Positions 15,854-24,129 are shown, counted from the first letter of the stretch. The stretch is DNA of 33,042 bases from Porphyromonas bennonis DSM 23058 = JCM 16335 (GCF_000375645.1 NZ_AQWR01000019.1:1-33042); one strand, 5' to 3'. A program made the numbers and translations. The notes: generated by a model from the letters alone, not told the origin.

Positions 15854-17962
15854 ATGAAATGGAGGAGAAGAGCCGGTGGGGTCACATTTGCCCTGCTAGC
15901 TCTTCTCCTTCTCATCCTCGCCGGCGGAACCGTGGTGGAGCGGATGCAGGGACACGAGGTGGCGATCCGTCAGATCTACGGGGCGCCCTGGATGATCGCC
16001 CTCTGGTTGCTCGCCGGGCTGGGATTGCTCTGCTCACTCGTGAGAGGGGGAAGAAGACTCCCCGCAGCGACGCTGATCCTCCACCTCTCGCTCCTCCTGA
16101 TCCTGGTCGGTGGACTCTGCACCGCCCTGCTCAGCCGCCAGGGGAAGATGGTGATCCGGCAGGATAGTCCCTCTGAGAGCTATGTCCTGTCAGGTGGGAC
16201 CGCGACCGACTCCCTCCCATTCCCCCTTGTCCTAAGGGACTACGGTACCACCTACTCCGATGAGGCGCGAGTCTTCCCCTCCGACTACTATGCGGAGATC
16301 GAGGTAGAGGGCTCAGCCCACAGGCTCTCGATGAATAAGATCCTGCGCCACCGGGGCTACCGCTTCTTCCTCCATGCGCTCTCCGAGGAGAGTGACGAGG
16401 TCTCTCTCCTCGTCACCTACGATCCCCTCGGGATGTATCTCGTCTACGCCGGCTTCCTCCTCCTGATCGTCGCCTTCCTGATGTTGATGCTGCAGAGAGA
16501 GGGACGCTTCCGGCGGCTGCTGCGACGTGCTATTTTGCCTCTTGCTCTCCTCTGTCCTCTGATCGCCACCGAGACGCATGCCGAGGAGCCGGCTGTCTAC
16601 TACCAGGGGAGGGTCGTGCCGCTCTCCACCCTGTCGCGCGACATTGCTCTCAAGACCACCGGCTCTGCTCGAGGGCATCGAGAGCTGCTTCGCCGCTGGG
16701 TGACCGACTTCGACAGCTGCAAGAGAGAGCCGCTGATCCGGATCAAGGGACGCGAACTGAGGGAGCAGACGCATCTCCCCGGACGGGTGGCGCTGACAGA
16801 TCTCTTCTCCCGCGAGCGAGGATATCTCCTCCAGCCTTACCTCAAGGCCTACGACGATGGAGACGACTCCCCCGCCACGCGTCAGGCTGTCGCTGTGAGT
16901 GAGGCGGTGGAGCTCGTATTTAGCATCCGTATGGGCGAGACCCTCTACCTCTTCCCCACACGCACCACGTCAGGTAAGGTAAAGTGGTATGCCGCCGGAT
17001 CCCCCATAGCTCCGGGCGAAGTGGCAGAGCGGGACAGCCTTTTCATCCGCACCTTTATGCTCACACTCATTAGCAAGCGGAATAGCCCGGAGGAGTACCG
17101 CCAGCTAATCGATGCACTGGTTGCTTACCAGGATCAGGTCCCGGAGGTGAGGGCAAGTCGTCCCCGGCTCCGCGCTGAGGTCCTATACCACAGTGTGCCT
17201 TATCCGCTGATCCTCTTCATCACCTACTTCGTCCTTGCGTTGCTTGCTCTGACGCTTCCGCGGATCTTTTCGGGTAAAGTGGTGCGATGGGGACTCCTTG
17301 CCGGGCTCCTCTTCCTCACACTCTTCATCGGCTGTCGTGCCTACATCACCGGCAGAGTCCCGCTGGCAACCGGCTACGAGACCTCTCTGGCGATCGCTTG
17401 GTCGATCACGCTCCTCGGGCTGCTCCTCGTGCGACGGGTCGCCCCTCTCGGCGCACTCTGTATGGGCGCGGCAGGGTTCTTCCTCCTCGTGGCGCACCTC
17501 GGCATGTCCTCCCCGGCGATGACACCGATCATGCCGGTGCTCCACTCGCCCCTGCTGAGCCTCCACGTGAGCGTGCTGATGGTGAGCTATGCGCTCCTCT
17601 CCACTACGGCGGCGATCGGACTCTACAGCCTCCTCGGGCGACAGTCGCGGGAGCAGGTGCTGCGACAGAGAGACCTCAGCCTGCTGCTCCTCTACCCCGC
17701 ACTCCTGCTCCTCATCATCGGCATCGTGATCGGTGCCTACTGGGCTAATGTCAGCTGGGGATGCTACTGGTCCTGGGACCCCAAGGAGGTGTGGGCGCTG
17801 ATCACGCTGGTCGCCTACTCGGCACTCCTCCACGAGGGGCTGCTGCCGTGGTTGCGGGACCCGCGACACTTCCACCTCTGCATGGTCCTCCTCTTTGCGG
17901 TGCTGCTGATGACCTACTTCGGCGTCAATACACTCCTCGGAGGACTCCACTCGTATGGGTAG
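15854..17962 (+). CDS. Cytochrome c assembly protein, fused ResB/CcsA type (System II)
   Basis: Exports heme and joins it to CXXCH cysteines in the periplasm. The 702-residue protein has an N-terminal ResB-like half (membrane spans about 9-27, 46-61, 73-95, 192-214 with an intervening periplasmic domain), a long periplasmic stretch, and a C-terminal CcsA-like multi-span half holding the tryptophan-rich heme-handling motif WGCYWSWDPKEVW (635-647) and conserved histidines in VAHLGMSS and LHVSVLMVSY. It is somewhat shorter than many CcsBA fusions. The ATG at 15854 is preferred; a TTG at 15836, one base after the previous stop, would add six residues and is possible. It ends the porin-imelysin-cytochrome operon and its obvious client is the gene before it. 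Confidence 0.88.
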   Translation: MKWRRRAGGVTFALLALLLLILAGGTVVERMQGHEVAIRQIYGAPWMIALWLLAGLGLLCSLVRGGRRLPAATLILHLSLLLILVGGLCTALLSRQGKMVIRQDSPSESYVLSGGTATDSLPFPLVLRDYGTTYSDEARVFPSDYYAEIEVEGSAHRLSMNKILRHRGYRFFLHALSEESDEVSLLVTYDPLGMYLVYAGFLLLIVAFLMLMLQREGRFRRLLRRAILPLALLCPLIATETHAEEPAVYYQGRVVPLSTLSRDIALKTTGSARGHRELLRRWVTDFDSCKREPLIRIKGRELREQTHLPGRVALTDLFSRERGYLLQPYLKAYDDGDDSPATRQAVAVSEAVELVFSIRMGETLYLFPTRTTSGKVKWYAAGSPIAPGEVAERDSLFIRTFMLTLISKRNSPEEYRQLIDALVAYQDQVPEVRASRPRLRAEVLYHSVPYPLILFITYFVLALLALTLPRIFSGKVVRWGLLAGLLFLTLFIGCRAYITGRVPLATGYETSLAIAWSITLLGLLLVRRVAPLGALCMGAAGFFLLVAHLGMSSPAMTPIMPVLHSPLLSLHVSVLMVSYALLSTTAAIGLYSLLGRQSREQVLRQRDLSLLLLYPALLLLIIGIVIGAYWANVSWGCYWSWDPKEVWALITLVAYSALLHEGLLPWLRDPRHFHLCMVLLFAVLLMTYFGVNTLLGGLHSYG

Positions 17963-17979
17963 GAAAATACACCGCCAAA

Positions 17980-18061
17980 CTAAACCCGGTATTAGAGTTC
18001 TCTATTACCGGGTTTAGTCGACACTAATATCGGTATTAGTGAAGTCTAATATCGGTAATAG
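17980..18061. promoter_or_regulatory. Operator array 2: four 16-bp palindromes at 22-bp spacing
   Basis: Copies at 17980-17995 (CTAAACCCGGTATTAG), 18002-18017 (CTATTACCGGGTTTAG), 18024-18039 (CTAATATCGGTATTAG) and 18046-18061 (CTAATATCGGTAATAG). Starts are exactly 22 bp apart with unrelated 6-bp spacers; the third copy is identical to one in the first array. All seven copies in the window share CTA at one end, CG at the centre and TAG at the other. It lies 18 nt after the CcsBA gene and 160 nt before the -7 box of the second fadD. The remaining 200 nt of this 303-bp gap shows only a TCACATGTGA palindrome (18201-18210) and the promoter. Confidence 0.8.
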
Positions 18062-18221
18062 AAGTGACCATTCGCTTTCTTCTGAAAACCAATGTCTTGT
18101 AGAGAGGTCTTGGAAATGCATAGGCCAAGGGTCTCAGTCCAGCGAGATCCGGTGACAGATTAGTAAGGTAACTGCCCCTGAGCCTCTGGCGGAGTTTGCT
18201 TCACATGTGAGGGAAAATGTG

Positions 18222-18229
18222 TACTTTTG
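18222..18229 (+). promoter_or_regulatory. -7 box of the second fadD gene
   Basis: TACTTTTG, 37 nt before the ATG. A TTG at 18196-18198 is 23 nt upstream, slightly too far for the consensus. The palindrome TCACATGTGA (18201-18210) lies between the two elements. Confidence 0.5.
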
Positions 18230-18265
18230 CTCTGTCTAGAGCTTATAGACTAACGGATTATAGAT

Positions 18266-19933
18266 ATGATAGAGACACCTTTCATCAAAGCCTACGAGAA
18301 GTCGTTTGCTGACTCTTGGGCGCTGGCAGCGCTGACCAATTACGACACCGGCAAGACCTTTAGCTACGCAGATGTGGCGAGAGGGGTGGCACGTACGCAA
18401 CTGCTCCTCGAGGCCCTCGAGGTCAAGAAGGGAGAGCGTGTGGCGCTCATCGGTGAGGACTGCGCCGAGTGGTGCATCCACTGGATGGGCATCGTCACCT
18501 ATGGGGCGGTTGTGGTGCCGATCCTGCCCGCCTTTACGGCTGAGGATGTGGAGGCGATCATCAATCACTCCGACTCTGTGGTGGTCTTTGCCGACGTTGA
18601 GCATCGGCAGCGTCTCTCGATAGACCACCTCCCGGAGGTCCGTACTTTCGTGGACATTATGTCGTGCAGTGTGGTCCCCGAGATGACGCGCGAGGAGCGA
18701 CTCCACAGTATCGACGTGGAGGCACTCTTTACCGAGCGTTACCCTGCCGGATTTACCAAGGAGGATATCCACTACGAAGGGGTCTCCAATGAGGACGTCG
18801 TCCTCCTCACCTACACCTCCGGCACCTCCGGCATCAGCAAGGGCGTGATGATCACGGCGAATAACCTCATCGCAAATGTCCTCGGCGCTCAAGAGAAGAA
18901 GGTGGAGATGCCCGGCGACGTACTCCTCTGCATGCTCCCCAATGCTCATGCCTTCTCCCTCGCCTTCAACGTCCTGCTGCCGCTCTCCGTCGGCGGACAT
19001 ATCTTTATCCTACGCTACAAGCCGACACCCTCGATCCTCGTCAAGGCTATGAAGGAGATACGTCCCCATGTGATGCTCTCCGTACCGCTGGTGCTGGAGA
19101 AGATCTATGCCAAGGCGATCCTGCCCAAGATCGAGGGCAATATGATGGCGCGCCTTGCACTCAAGATCCCGCTGCTGAATAAGGCGATCTACGGCAAGGT
19201 GGGCGATACGCTGAGGGAGACCTTCGGAGGGCGACTAAAGTTCTTCATCGTCGGCGGTGCCGCACTCAATGACGAGGTCTCCGACTTCCTGATGAAGGCC
19301 GGCTTTCCCCTCACCGTCGGCTACGGCATGACCGAGTGCGCCCCGCTCATCAGCTACGAGGAGCCGAAGCGCTACCGTCATGGCAGTGTCGGCAAGATCA
19401 TGACGATGATCCAGGAGGCTCGCATCGCCAAGGCGGATCACGTCGTGGAGGACGCTGAGGGACACGAGGTGGGCGAGATCCAGATCCGAGGGGAGAATGT
19501 CTGCAAGGGGTACTACAAGAATCCTGAGGCTACCACGGCGCTCTTCACTGCCGACGGCTGGCTCCGGACGGGAGACCTCGGCTACTTCGATAAGGACAAG
19601 TACCTCTACATCTCCGGGCGTATCAAGGCGATGATCCTCACCTCTAACGGTGAGAACGTCTACCCAGAGGCGATCGAGGAGAAGTACAATATCCACCCCT
19701 ACGTCGCCGAGTGCGTCGTCGTGCAGCGGGGTGAGCGACTCGTCGCCGTGGTCTATCCCGACTATGCGGTCCTTGAGAAGGAGCAGAAGGAGCCCAAGGC
19801 AGCTCTCGAGGAGGTGCGCAAGCAGATCAATACCCTCCTCAATCCCTACCAGCAGATCGCCGAGGTGGAGCTAAGGGAAGAGGACTTCGAGCGGACGCCT
19901 AAGATGAGCGTCAAGCGCTACCTCGTCAAGTAA
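18266..19933 (+). CDS. Long-chain acyl-CoA ligase (AMP-forming), paralogue 2
   Basis: Same reaction and architecture as the ligase at 9256: phosphate loop YTSGTSGISKG (183-193), GYGMTECAP (352-360), GWLRTGDLGY (431-440) and the C-terminal TPKMSVKRYLVK, again with serine where the usual catalytic lysine is expected. The 555-residue product aligns with the first copy from residue 1 with only small gaps, and shares NYD-G--(F/Y)SYADVARGVA, GED-AEWC and VPILPAFT near the N-terminus, so the two arose by gene duplication. They lie 9 kb apart with the cytochrome operon between them. This copy is monocistronic, lacks the CSSC pair and follows the second operator array. Different chain-length or growth-phase roles are possible. 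Confidence 0.93.
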   Translation: MIETPFIKAYEKSFADSWALAALTNYDTGKTFSYADVARGVARTQLLLEALEVKKGERVALIGEDCAEWCIHWMGIVTYGAVVVPILPAFTAEDVEAIINHSDSVVVFADVEHRQRLSIDHLPEVRTFVDIMSCSVVPEMTREERLHSIDVEALFTERYPAGFTKEDIHYEGVSNEDVVLLTYTSGTSGISKGVMITANNLIANVLGAQEKKVEMPGDVLLCMLPNAHAFSLAFNVLLPLSVGGHIFILRYKPTPSILVKAMKEIRPHVMLSVPLVLEKIYAKAILPKIEGNMMARLALKIPLLNKAIYGKVGDTLRETFGGRLKFFIVGGAALNDEVSDFLMKAGFPLTVGYGMTECAPLISYEEPKRYRHGSVGKIMTMIQEARIAKADHVVEDAEGHEVGEIQIRGENVCKGYYKNPEATTALFTADGWLRTGDLGYFDKDKYLYISGRIKAMILTSNGENVYPEAIEEKYNIHPYVAECVVVQRGERLVAVVYPDYAVLEKEQKEPKAALEEVRKQINTLLNPYQQIAEVELREEDFERTPKMSVKRYLVK

Positions 19934-19959
19934 CACTTCTCGGACCGAGAGACTCATAG

Positions 19960-20007
19960 GAGAGAGGTCGTGGCAGAGGAGCAGTTTCCTCCCCCGCGAC
20001 CTCTCTC
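19960..20007 (+). terminator. Terminator after the second fadD gene
   Basis: GAGAGAGGTCG (19960-19970) pairs with CGACCTCTCTC (19997-20007), an 11-bp perfect outer stem, with an inner GAGGAG/CTCC pairing. No T run follows, so its strength is uncertain. Confidence 0.6.
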
Positions 20008-20082
20008 TCATCGGCAGTGGCTGATGAGTGGCAGGGTATTTGCGGCAGTCTTGGTAGATTTGATAGATAAGAAAGAGAGTAT

Positions 20083-20820
20083 ATGGAGGATATTGTGGCT
20101 GGAGATACAGCGCCAGGCAAGCGCTATGTGCGGATGACGATCGGAGGGATGGGCAACCTGAGTGCCAGTCCGGATGTCCTCGTGATGCTACTGATCCCGG
20201 AGAGTGAGACGTCGAGACCGATCCGTGAGACGATGGATCAGATCTTCCCCGTCCCACTTCGCCCACCGGTGGGGCAGAATTACTTCCACCGGCTGGTGCA
20301 GGTGCTCCGACAGGGACCCGAGACCGAGGGACTCTTATACTCCTTCCTCACCGCCTCGGCAACGGAGCTTCTGTCGCTACATGTCACCTCGCAGGGCGAT
20401 CGCATCTCGACGAGAGTGAAGCTGCGTGACCGTGCAGGGTTGATCAAGAGCTTTACTGTATTTATGGAGGACGCACTGGTTCAGTCGGTGTTGCTTGGTG
20501 TGCCGATCTTTGTGGACGAGGAGATCCTTCGGAGTATTCGCTCTCAAGTTTCCTTCCACGTAACGGATGCGCCTATGGTAGGTCCTATGCCCGACCCGGA
20601 GCGCAAGCGGAGCCCTATCGAGATGATCTCCGACTTCATCCGATCCGGCAGTCGCCCCGAGGAGATGGAGGAGGAGATGCGGAGCAACGTGCAGGTGATG
20701 CTGCCCCGACAGTGGGCGGAGCTGAGCGAGATCGCCATCGAGACAGAGAATTATGAGTGGGCCTCCTACCTGAGAGATCTGGAGGAGACGCATCCATCCG
20801 ATAAGGACGAGCAGCCATGA
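20083..20820 (+). CDS. Bifunctional nuclease-like (DUF151) protein with UVR motif, copy 1
   Basis: The 245-residue protein has a DUF151-type domain (about 10-170) ending in the diagnostic SFTVFMEDALVQSVLLGVP then IFVDEEIL, the equivalent of the DARPSDA-xALA-PIFV block, and a C-terminal UVR (UvrB/UvrC-type) helix-pair motif, SEIAIETENYEWASYLRDLEE (about 218-238). The strict RPSDA signature has become MEDA, keeping the aspartate-alanine. DUF151 proteins have been reported to have nuclease activity in plants; the bacterial role is poorly known. A -7-like TAGATTTG lies at 20055-20062. The next gene overlaps by 4 bp (ATGA), showing translational coupling with a diverged paralogue. Domain calls are by eye. 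Confidence 0.72.
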   Translation: MEDIVAGDTAPGKRYVRMTIGGMGNLSASPDVLVMLLIPESETSRPIRETMDQIFPVPLRPPVGQNYFHRLVQVLRQGPETEGLLYSFLTASATELLSLHVTSQGDRISTRVKLRDRAGLIKSFTVFMEDALVQSVLLGVPIFVDEEILRSIRSQVSFHVTDAPMVGPMPDPERKRSPIEMISDFIRSGSRPEEMEEEMRSNVQVMLPRQWAELSEIAIETENYEWASYLRDLEETHPSDKDEQP

Positions 20821-21482
20821 GTGAAGTGACGAAAAAGACCCGGCCGGTAGCCTTTAGCTGCGTCGAGCTGGGACAGATGGAGAATAGTGACTCCAGCATC
20901 CACCTGGTGCTGAAGACCTTGTCAGATGAGCCTCTCGAGGAGTATCTGGTACCGATACCTCGCCGGTGTAATAATGAGTATATGGAGGTGATCCAGAATA
21001 TGGTCTCGGGGAAGATCCAGAGCGCAGACTCCTTCCTCCGAGACCTGTTACTCGCCACCGACTGTACTCTCAGCAACCTGGTGATCCGACACGATGGCGA
21101 TGGCGACCGGGCGGAGATGAAGATGATGACCTCCGATATGGAGATGATCCCCTTCGACGTGCCTATGCATGAGGGCGTCCTCCATGCCATGGTCTCCGGT
21201 CTGCCGATCTTTGTGGAGGAAGAGCTCCTAGTCCCATCGATCCGCCGGGACGGGTGGATGAAGGACGGGGTTATGCAGCGTCGTACGCCGGAGACGGAGT
21301 ACAATATACTCAGCTATGAACTGAGTAAGGGTCGCCTGCCGGAGGACTACGAGGCGGATCGGCTGGCGGCGTCCCTCGATGCGATCGGGGAGGAGCGTGT
21401 GAGTGCGCTTCAGCGTGAGGCTATAGAGACTGAGCGGTACGAGTGGGCTCAGTGGATCAAAGAATATCGAGATAAAGAGTAA
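20817..21482 (+). CDS. Bifunctional nuclease-like (DUF151) protein with UVR motif, copy 2
   Basis: A 221-residue paralogue of the preceding protein with the same order: a DUF151-like domain ending MIPFDVPMHEGVLHAMVSGLP then IFVEEELL, and a UVR-type tail LQREAIETERYEWAQWIKEY (about 197-216). The central motif is further degenerate (MHEG where copy 1 has MEDA), so if one copy is catalytically dead it is more likely this one. The ATG overlaps the TGA of copy 1. The FHA gene follows after 4 nt. Function unknown; the pair may form a heterodimer, since DUF151 proteins are thought to self-associate, but that is inference. Confidence 0.7.
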   Translation: MSEVTKKTRPVAFSCVELGQMENSDSSIHLVLKTLSDEPLEEYLVPIPRRCNNEYMEVIQNMVSGKIQSADSFLRDLLLATDCTLSNLVIRHDGDGDRAEMKMMTSDMEMIPFDVPMHEGVLHAMVSGLPIFVEEELLVPSIRRDGWMKDGVMQRRTPETEYNILSYELSKGRLPEDYEADRLAASLDAIGEERVSALQREAIETERYEWAQWIKEYRDKE

Positions 21483-21486
21483 GTCA

Positions 21487-21996
21487 ATGAAAGCGAAGTG
21501 TCCCTACTGCGACCGTGAGATCAATGTCACCTGTCCGTCGCTTGCGGAGCGGGACGGGGTGCGGCAGGTCTGTCCGCTCTGTCGTCATCCGTTCCTTGTC
21601 TTCCGGAGCGAGACCCACCGCCTGATGCAGCAGACGCCGGAGATGCTCTCGATCTCCCTCGAGGAGACCGGCAGCTGCTACATCGAGGTGGTCGATAGCC
21701 AGCTCTCGGACGAGCGTAAGTTTGCATTGCCGCAGGGGAGCGAGCGCTCCTTCGGACGCTTCCAGACCGACTCAGACGTCGATCTCCAGCTGCCGACCTG
21801 TGATGCCGACCTGGATCGGTGCCATGCCTACTTTGCGCACGACAAGCGAGGACACCTGACCGTCCGCGATGCCGGCAGCAGCAAGGGGACGTACGTCAAT
21901 GGCGAAGTGCTGCAGCCCCGAGAGCGGAGACGGCTGGAGGACGGAGATGTGGTGACGATGGGTCACACCTCTGTGATCGTCTCGTCGGAGGAGTAA
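21487..21996 (+). CDS. Zinc-ribbon and FHA domain protein
   Basis: A 169-residue protein in two parts. The N-terminus has two cysteine pairs, CPYC (Cys5, Cys8) and CPLC (Cys29, Cys32), spaced like a zinc ribbon. Residues about 77-167 form an FHA domain, a phosphothreonine-peptide binder: FGRFQTD (Arg91), the LDRCHAYF block where the usual SRxH is DRCH, RDAGSSKGTYVNG (127-139) and LEDGDVVTMG. It ends the three-gene run with the two DUF151 proteins (4-nt gap). No Ser/Thr kinase is encoded in the window. Reading phosphorylation signals for the neighbouring nuclease-like proteins is a guess from context. Confidence 0.82.
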   Translation: MKAKCPYCDREINVTCPSLAERDGVRQVCPLCRHPFLVFRSETHRLMQQTPEMLSISLEETGSCYIEVVDSQLSDERKFALPQGSERSFGRFQTDSDVDLQLPTCDADLDRCHAYFAHDKRGHLTVRDAGSSKGTYVNGEVLQPRERRRLEDGDVVTMGHTSVIVSSEE

Positions 21997-22029
21997 GGGC
22001 GTGGGGCGCTCTGCTTTGCGAAATTTCGG

Positions 22030-22037
22030 TACCTTTG
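22030..22037 (+). promoter_or_regulatory. -7 box of the manC gene
   Basis: TACCTTTG, 51 nt before the ATG. The only nearby TTG (22016-22018) is too close to serve as -33. Confidence 0.5.
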
Positions 22038-22088
22038 TGCCACTCAAGAGGTAGACGATCTTCCTCTAATACTATAAGCTACTTCCCT

Positions 22089-23207
22089 ATGGTCCCTGAC
22101 CCTACACTTCATGAGTATTGTGTGATCCTTGCCGGAGGTACGGGCAGCCGTTTCTGGCCCTACAGCCGTGAGAGTCACCCGAAGCAATTCATCGACTTCC
22201 TCGGTACCGGTAAGAGCCTTCTCCAGCTCTCCTATCATAGATATCTGAAGCACTTCCCCCGGGAGCGCCTCCTCGTCGTGAGCAACGTTGACTACCTGCA
22301 GCAGCTGAGGGATCAACTGCCGGAGCTGCCGGCGGAGTGTCTTCTGCTGGAGCCGACCCACCGCAATACCGCTCCCGCGATAGCGTATGCCGCTCGCCAC
22401 ATCTACGCCCGTGACCCGGAGGCTGTGATCACGATCGCTCCCTGTGACCACCTGGTGATCGCACCGGAGGAGTTTGTGGAGCTGGTGGCCAAGGGCTGTC
22501 GTCTCGCCGACAAGCCGGGGGAGATCGTCACCATAGGCATCCGCCCCACCTACCCGGAGACTAATTACGGCTACATCCAGGCGGTTGCCCGCGAGGAGAG
22601 AGCCGGAGAGGAGGCGAAGGATCAGCCGTATGAGGTGAAGACCTTTACCGAGAAGCCCAATGCGGAGATGGCTCAGGTGCTGATGGACAGCGGCGAGTTT
22701 TTCTGGAATTCCGGCCTCTTCATCGCCCGTGCAAAGACCTTCATCGATGAGCTGAAGTGGCACCTCCCGGAGCTGACGGAGCGGCTCTATGCTCGCGAAG
22801 AGGTGTGGGGAACGGATGAGGAGGAGGACTTCGTCCGGAGCGTCCTGCCCTACAGCCCCAATATCTCATTTGACTACGCCGTGATGGAGAAGGCCGAGCA
22901 CGTGACGATGCTCCTCTCCGATGCCGGCTGGGTCGATCTCGGCACCTGGTCGGCGATCCACTCGATGGCGGATAAGGATGCGCAGGGTAATGCGGTGCTG
23001 GGGACGGGCCCCAAGATCTGCAACTCCTGCCACAATACCCTGGTCGTCTCTGAGGACCCAAGTCGCCTGATCGCCCTCGAGGGGATGGAGGACGTGGTGG
23101 TGATAGACCATAAGGATGTCCTGCTGGTCTGCAAGATCAACGATCTGGATAAGATCAAGCAACTCATATTTGATGCCGGCAGCATCGATCGGAAGTTTGT
23201 CGAGTGA
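22089..23207 (+). CDS. manC: Mannose-1-phosphate guanylyltransferase
   Basis: Makes GDP-mannose from mannose 1-phosphate and GTP for surface glycans. The ATG at 22089 gives 372 residues; the frame is open 270 nt further upstream, but that stretch overlaps the FHA gene in another frame. The nucleotidyltransferase signature GGTGSRFWPYSR (16-27) comes first, then EPTHRNTAPAIAYAA, PCDHLVI, the sugar-binding TFTEKPNAE, FFWNSGLFIA and FDYAVMEKAE. Length matches the short ManC type without the C-terminal isomerase domain. The stop overlaps the GTG start of radC by 4 bp. Confidence 0.93.
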   Translation: MVPDPTLHEYCVILAGGTGSRFWPYSRESHPKQFIDFLGTGKSLLQLSYHRYLKHFPRERLLVVSNVDYLQQLRDQLPELPAECLLLEPTHRNTAPAIAYAARHIYARDPEAVITIAPCDHLVIAPEEFVELVAKGCRLADKPGEIVTIGIRPTYPETNYGYIQAVAREERAGEEAKDQPYEVKTFTEKPNAEMAQVLMDSGEFFWNSGLFIARAKTFIDELKWHLPELTERLYAREEVWGTDEEEDFVRSVLPYSPNISFDYAVMEKAEHVTMLLSDAGWVDLGTWSAIHSMADKDAQGNAVLGTGPKICNSCHNTLVVSEDPSRLIALEGMEDVVVIDHKDVLLVCKINDLDKIKQLIFDAGSIDRKFVE

Positions 23208-24076
23208 GTAAGACGGCAGACGAGATCAGCTCGGGAGGTCTCGGGATCCACGAGATGCGGCCGGAGGATCGTCCTCGAGAGAGAGCGGTCCGCGATGGGG
23301 TGCGCACACTCTCTGACGTGGAGCTCCTAGCCATACTGATCCGAGGTGGGACGAAGAAGCAGAGCGCGATCGAGCTTGCGAAGTCGCTCCTCTCCACTTA
23401 CCACGGTCACCTCGACCTCCTTTACAAAGACTTTATCGACAATATCTACCCGGCCATCACCGGCATGGGGAAGGTAAAGCTCGTCACCATCGCCGCCGCT
23501 ATGGAGCTCGGTATGCGCGCCACTCGTGAGATCTGTGATCCGAAGTATGGTGCAGAGATGACTCAGGCGAGTAACAGCCTCAAAATCTACGACTACATAG
23601 CTGATCGGCTGACCGGTCTCTCAGAGGAGCAGATGTGGCTCCTCTGCTTCAATAGTCAGAATATAGTGGTCCACAGCGACCGGATCCTCAGTCGCACGGA
23701 GTTGCTGGGCGACGATGAGACAAGAGTCAAGCGAAGGCGCCGAGCCGAGACCGACAGTCGTGCTGTGGCTGAGGAGGAGGCGCGGCTGAGGGATGCGCTA
23801 CCTCTCCGCCGAGTGATATCCTCCGGCGGCTACCAGGAGACCTCCGCCGATGTGCGTGTGATCCTCCGTGAGGCGTTGCGCCACAGAGCCCTCGGCATCG
23901 CCGTGGTACACAATCATCCGAGCGGTTCGCTCACGCCGAGCTCGGACGATGACCACTTCACATGGCGGCTCTATGAGGCATGTCGTGTGGTAGGGGTGAC
24001 GCTGATGGATCATCTGATCTACACGGACCGCGGCTACTACAGCTACTTCGATCATGATCGTCTGATCGGCGTGTGA
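23204..24076 (+). CDS. radC: RadC/JAB-domain protein with internal charged insertion
   Basis: RadC-family proteins have an N-terminal helix-hairpin-helix and a C-terminal JAMM metalloprotease-like domain; their role in DNA repair is disputed. Here the first half has RPRERAVRDG, LSDVELLAILIRGGT and the HhH-like ITGMGKVKLVTIAAAMELG (85-103). The JAMM motif is intact: VVHNHPSGSLTPSSDD (His236, His238, Asp249). The protein is 290 residues against about 220-230 for the family, because roughly 40 residues (about 165-203: DDETRVKRRRRAETDSRA and onward) are inserted between LLCFNSQNIVVHSDRILS and VISSGGYQETSADVR. The GTG start overlaps the manC stop, and a terminator follows. Confidence 0.9.
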   Translation: MSKTADEISSGGLGIHEMRPEDRPRERAVRDGVRTLSDVELLAILIRGGTKKQSAIELAKSLLSTYHGHLDLLYKDFIDNIYPAITGMGKVKLVTIAAAMELGMRATREICDPKYGAEMTQASNSLKIYDYIADRLTGLSEEQMWLLCFNSQNIVVHSDRILSRTELLGDDETRVKRRRRAETDSRAVAEEEARLRDALPLRRVISSGGYQETSADVRVILREALRHRALGIAVVHNHPSGSLTPSSDDDHFTWRLYEACRVVGVTLMDHLIYTDRGYYSYFDHDRLIGV

Positions 24077-24104
24077 CCTCCGGTCTCTGCTGCTCCTCTG
24101 TCGT

Positions 24105-24129
24105 CCCGGTCAGCTGCCCGGGGCTTTTT
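24105..24129 (+). terminator. radC terminator
   Basis: CCCGG (24105-24109) pairs with CCGGG (24118-24122) around an 8-nt loop, followed by CTTTTT. The rest of the 274-bp gap before ppk (24130-24350) shows no clear promoter or gene; TAAATTTA at 24307-24314 is the nearest approach to a -7 box. Confidence 0.7.

Noticed and set aside
18380-18405. A possible sigma-54 -24/-12 promoter (TGGCAC near 18389)
   Set aside because: The -12 TTGC element is missing at the required spacing and the site lies inside the fadD coding region.
21819-22088. A 90-codon N-terminal extension of manC
   Set aside because: The extension overlaps the FHA gene in another frame and contains none of the conserved ManC sequence, which begins right after the ATG at 22089.
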